Positions 63,439-64,000 of a stretch of DNA of 64,000 nucleotides are shown piece by piece; the first letter of the stretch is position 1; every line of letters begins with the position of its first letter. This DNA is from Pipra filicauda. Its lineage: Eukaryota; Chordata; Aves; Passeriformes; Pipridae. The stretch is taken from NCBI RefSeq assembly GCF_003945595.2, contig NW_024103874.1, positions 1,374,001 through 1,438,000 of the forward strand. The letters are read 5' to 3'. Both the position numbers and the translations under genes were made by a program. The notes under the pieces are model-generated. The model saw only the letters and a program-made list of their open reading frames with translations, was not told the DNA's origin and did not search any database.

Positions 63439-64000
63439 GTAAGTGACTGGGCATCCAGGACCTTGCAGCCCAGGAACAGGCTCAGTGTCACCAGGTTCCC
63501 ATCTGCAGGCAGCAGTTTTGCCATGAACTTGCAGGAGAATCGCACCTTCTGCTGGGCAAATTTTTTAGGATTGAGCCATTAGCTGGGATTTGTAGTTCAG
63601 GACTGACAATCTCATACTAATCACTTCAAATACAGACAGTGAGAAGCTAAAAGGTGTCAGGGGCAGCCAGAGGGAAGAGGGCACACTGCTGGAGGCAAAC
63701 ACCGAGGTAACAGAGCTGAGCGGACCTGACCATGTTCACCCTGGGTCCAGGTCCCAACAGAGAGCCCAAAGGCCTTGAGTCCTCAGGCTGTGCTCTAACT
63801 ACAAAACCAGTTTCTTTTCTCCCCAGTTGCATTGTTTTCTCTTGGAATTCTGCCTCATGTTTTCCTAATTATTCCACTGCAATACTCAACCCAATAGTTG
63901 CATGAGGAAGCCGATCATAACGATTTAAACACTTCTACAAAAGACAGATTAGCAGATTAGTGACTGCTCTGGAAAATGTGCAGCAGTGCTTGAAAATTAA
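63439..64000. other. Non-coding, end of window
   Basis: Beyond the candidate donor at 63439 nothing assignable is seen. A gene continuing past 64000 cannot be excluded. Confidence 0.45.

Noticed and set aside
1..64000. tRNA, rRNA, snRNA, known microRNA, CRISPR array, transposase, retroviral genes or telomeric repeats
   Set aside because: Looked for characteristic motifs (tRNA B-box, U6, let-7 and other common seeds, regular spaced repeats, TTAGGG arrays) and saw none; a covariance-model search would be more sensitive.

Overview
The window looks like vertebrate nuclear DNA from a bird. The best evidence is one nearly intact 3' fragment of a CR1 retrotransposon (about 4758-5033) of the kind scattered through neognath genomes. 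No Alu, B1/B2 or L1 sequence is visible. G/T-rich tracts such as (GTTTT)n next to plain T-runs would fit a songbird, but that is only an impression. Base composition is AT-rich (about 40% GC by eye). Stops are frequent in all six frames, and there is no ribosome-binding or operon architecture.

I find no convincing protein-coding gene. Open frames of 60-147 codons occur on both strands, overlap each other, and have no recognisable family. This is what about 64 kb of non-coding vertebrate sequence produces by chance. The window is best read as intergenic DNA or one or more large introns. It holds a few exon-like segments with good splice signals: 34532-34603, 52628-52684 and 63344-63438 on +, and 23789-23838 on -. 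Weaker ones lie at 4700-4731 and 15889-15930. The three better + strand segments share a compatible reading phase, starting from an ATG at 34581 that begins with a short hydrophobic run. This is the most gene-like signal here, but pseudo-exons are common in introns and it could be chance.

Layout: 1-7.8 kb holds a MIR-like SINE relic, a double inverted repeat (3461-3507), the CR1 copy and two CTCF-like motifs. 7.8-12.8 kb is plain AT-rich sequence. 12.79-13.47 kb is a GC-rich island. 13.5-23 kb contains a pair of diverged copies of one unnamed repeat (17858-17976 and 19593-19743), a MIR-like relic and an (AAC)n microsatellite. 23-33 kb has a minus-strand exon-like segment, G-runs, and the clearest MIR relic (29284-29425). 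33-41 kb has a long T-run, an AT-rich tandem repeat, the best exon-like segment and a CpG-richer stretch with AP-1/MARE motifs (40620-41250). 41-64 kb is mostly unique, with enhancer-like AT-rich blocks, more old repeat relics and the two later exon-like segments.

No tRNA, rRNA, known microRNA, CRISPR array, transposase or retroviral gene was recognised. All repeat-family assignments rest on recalled consensus patterns, not alignment, and should be checked with a repeat masker.
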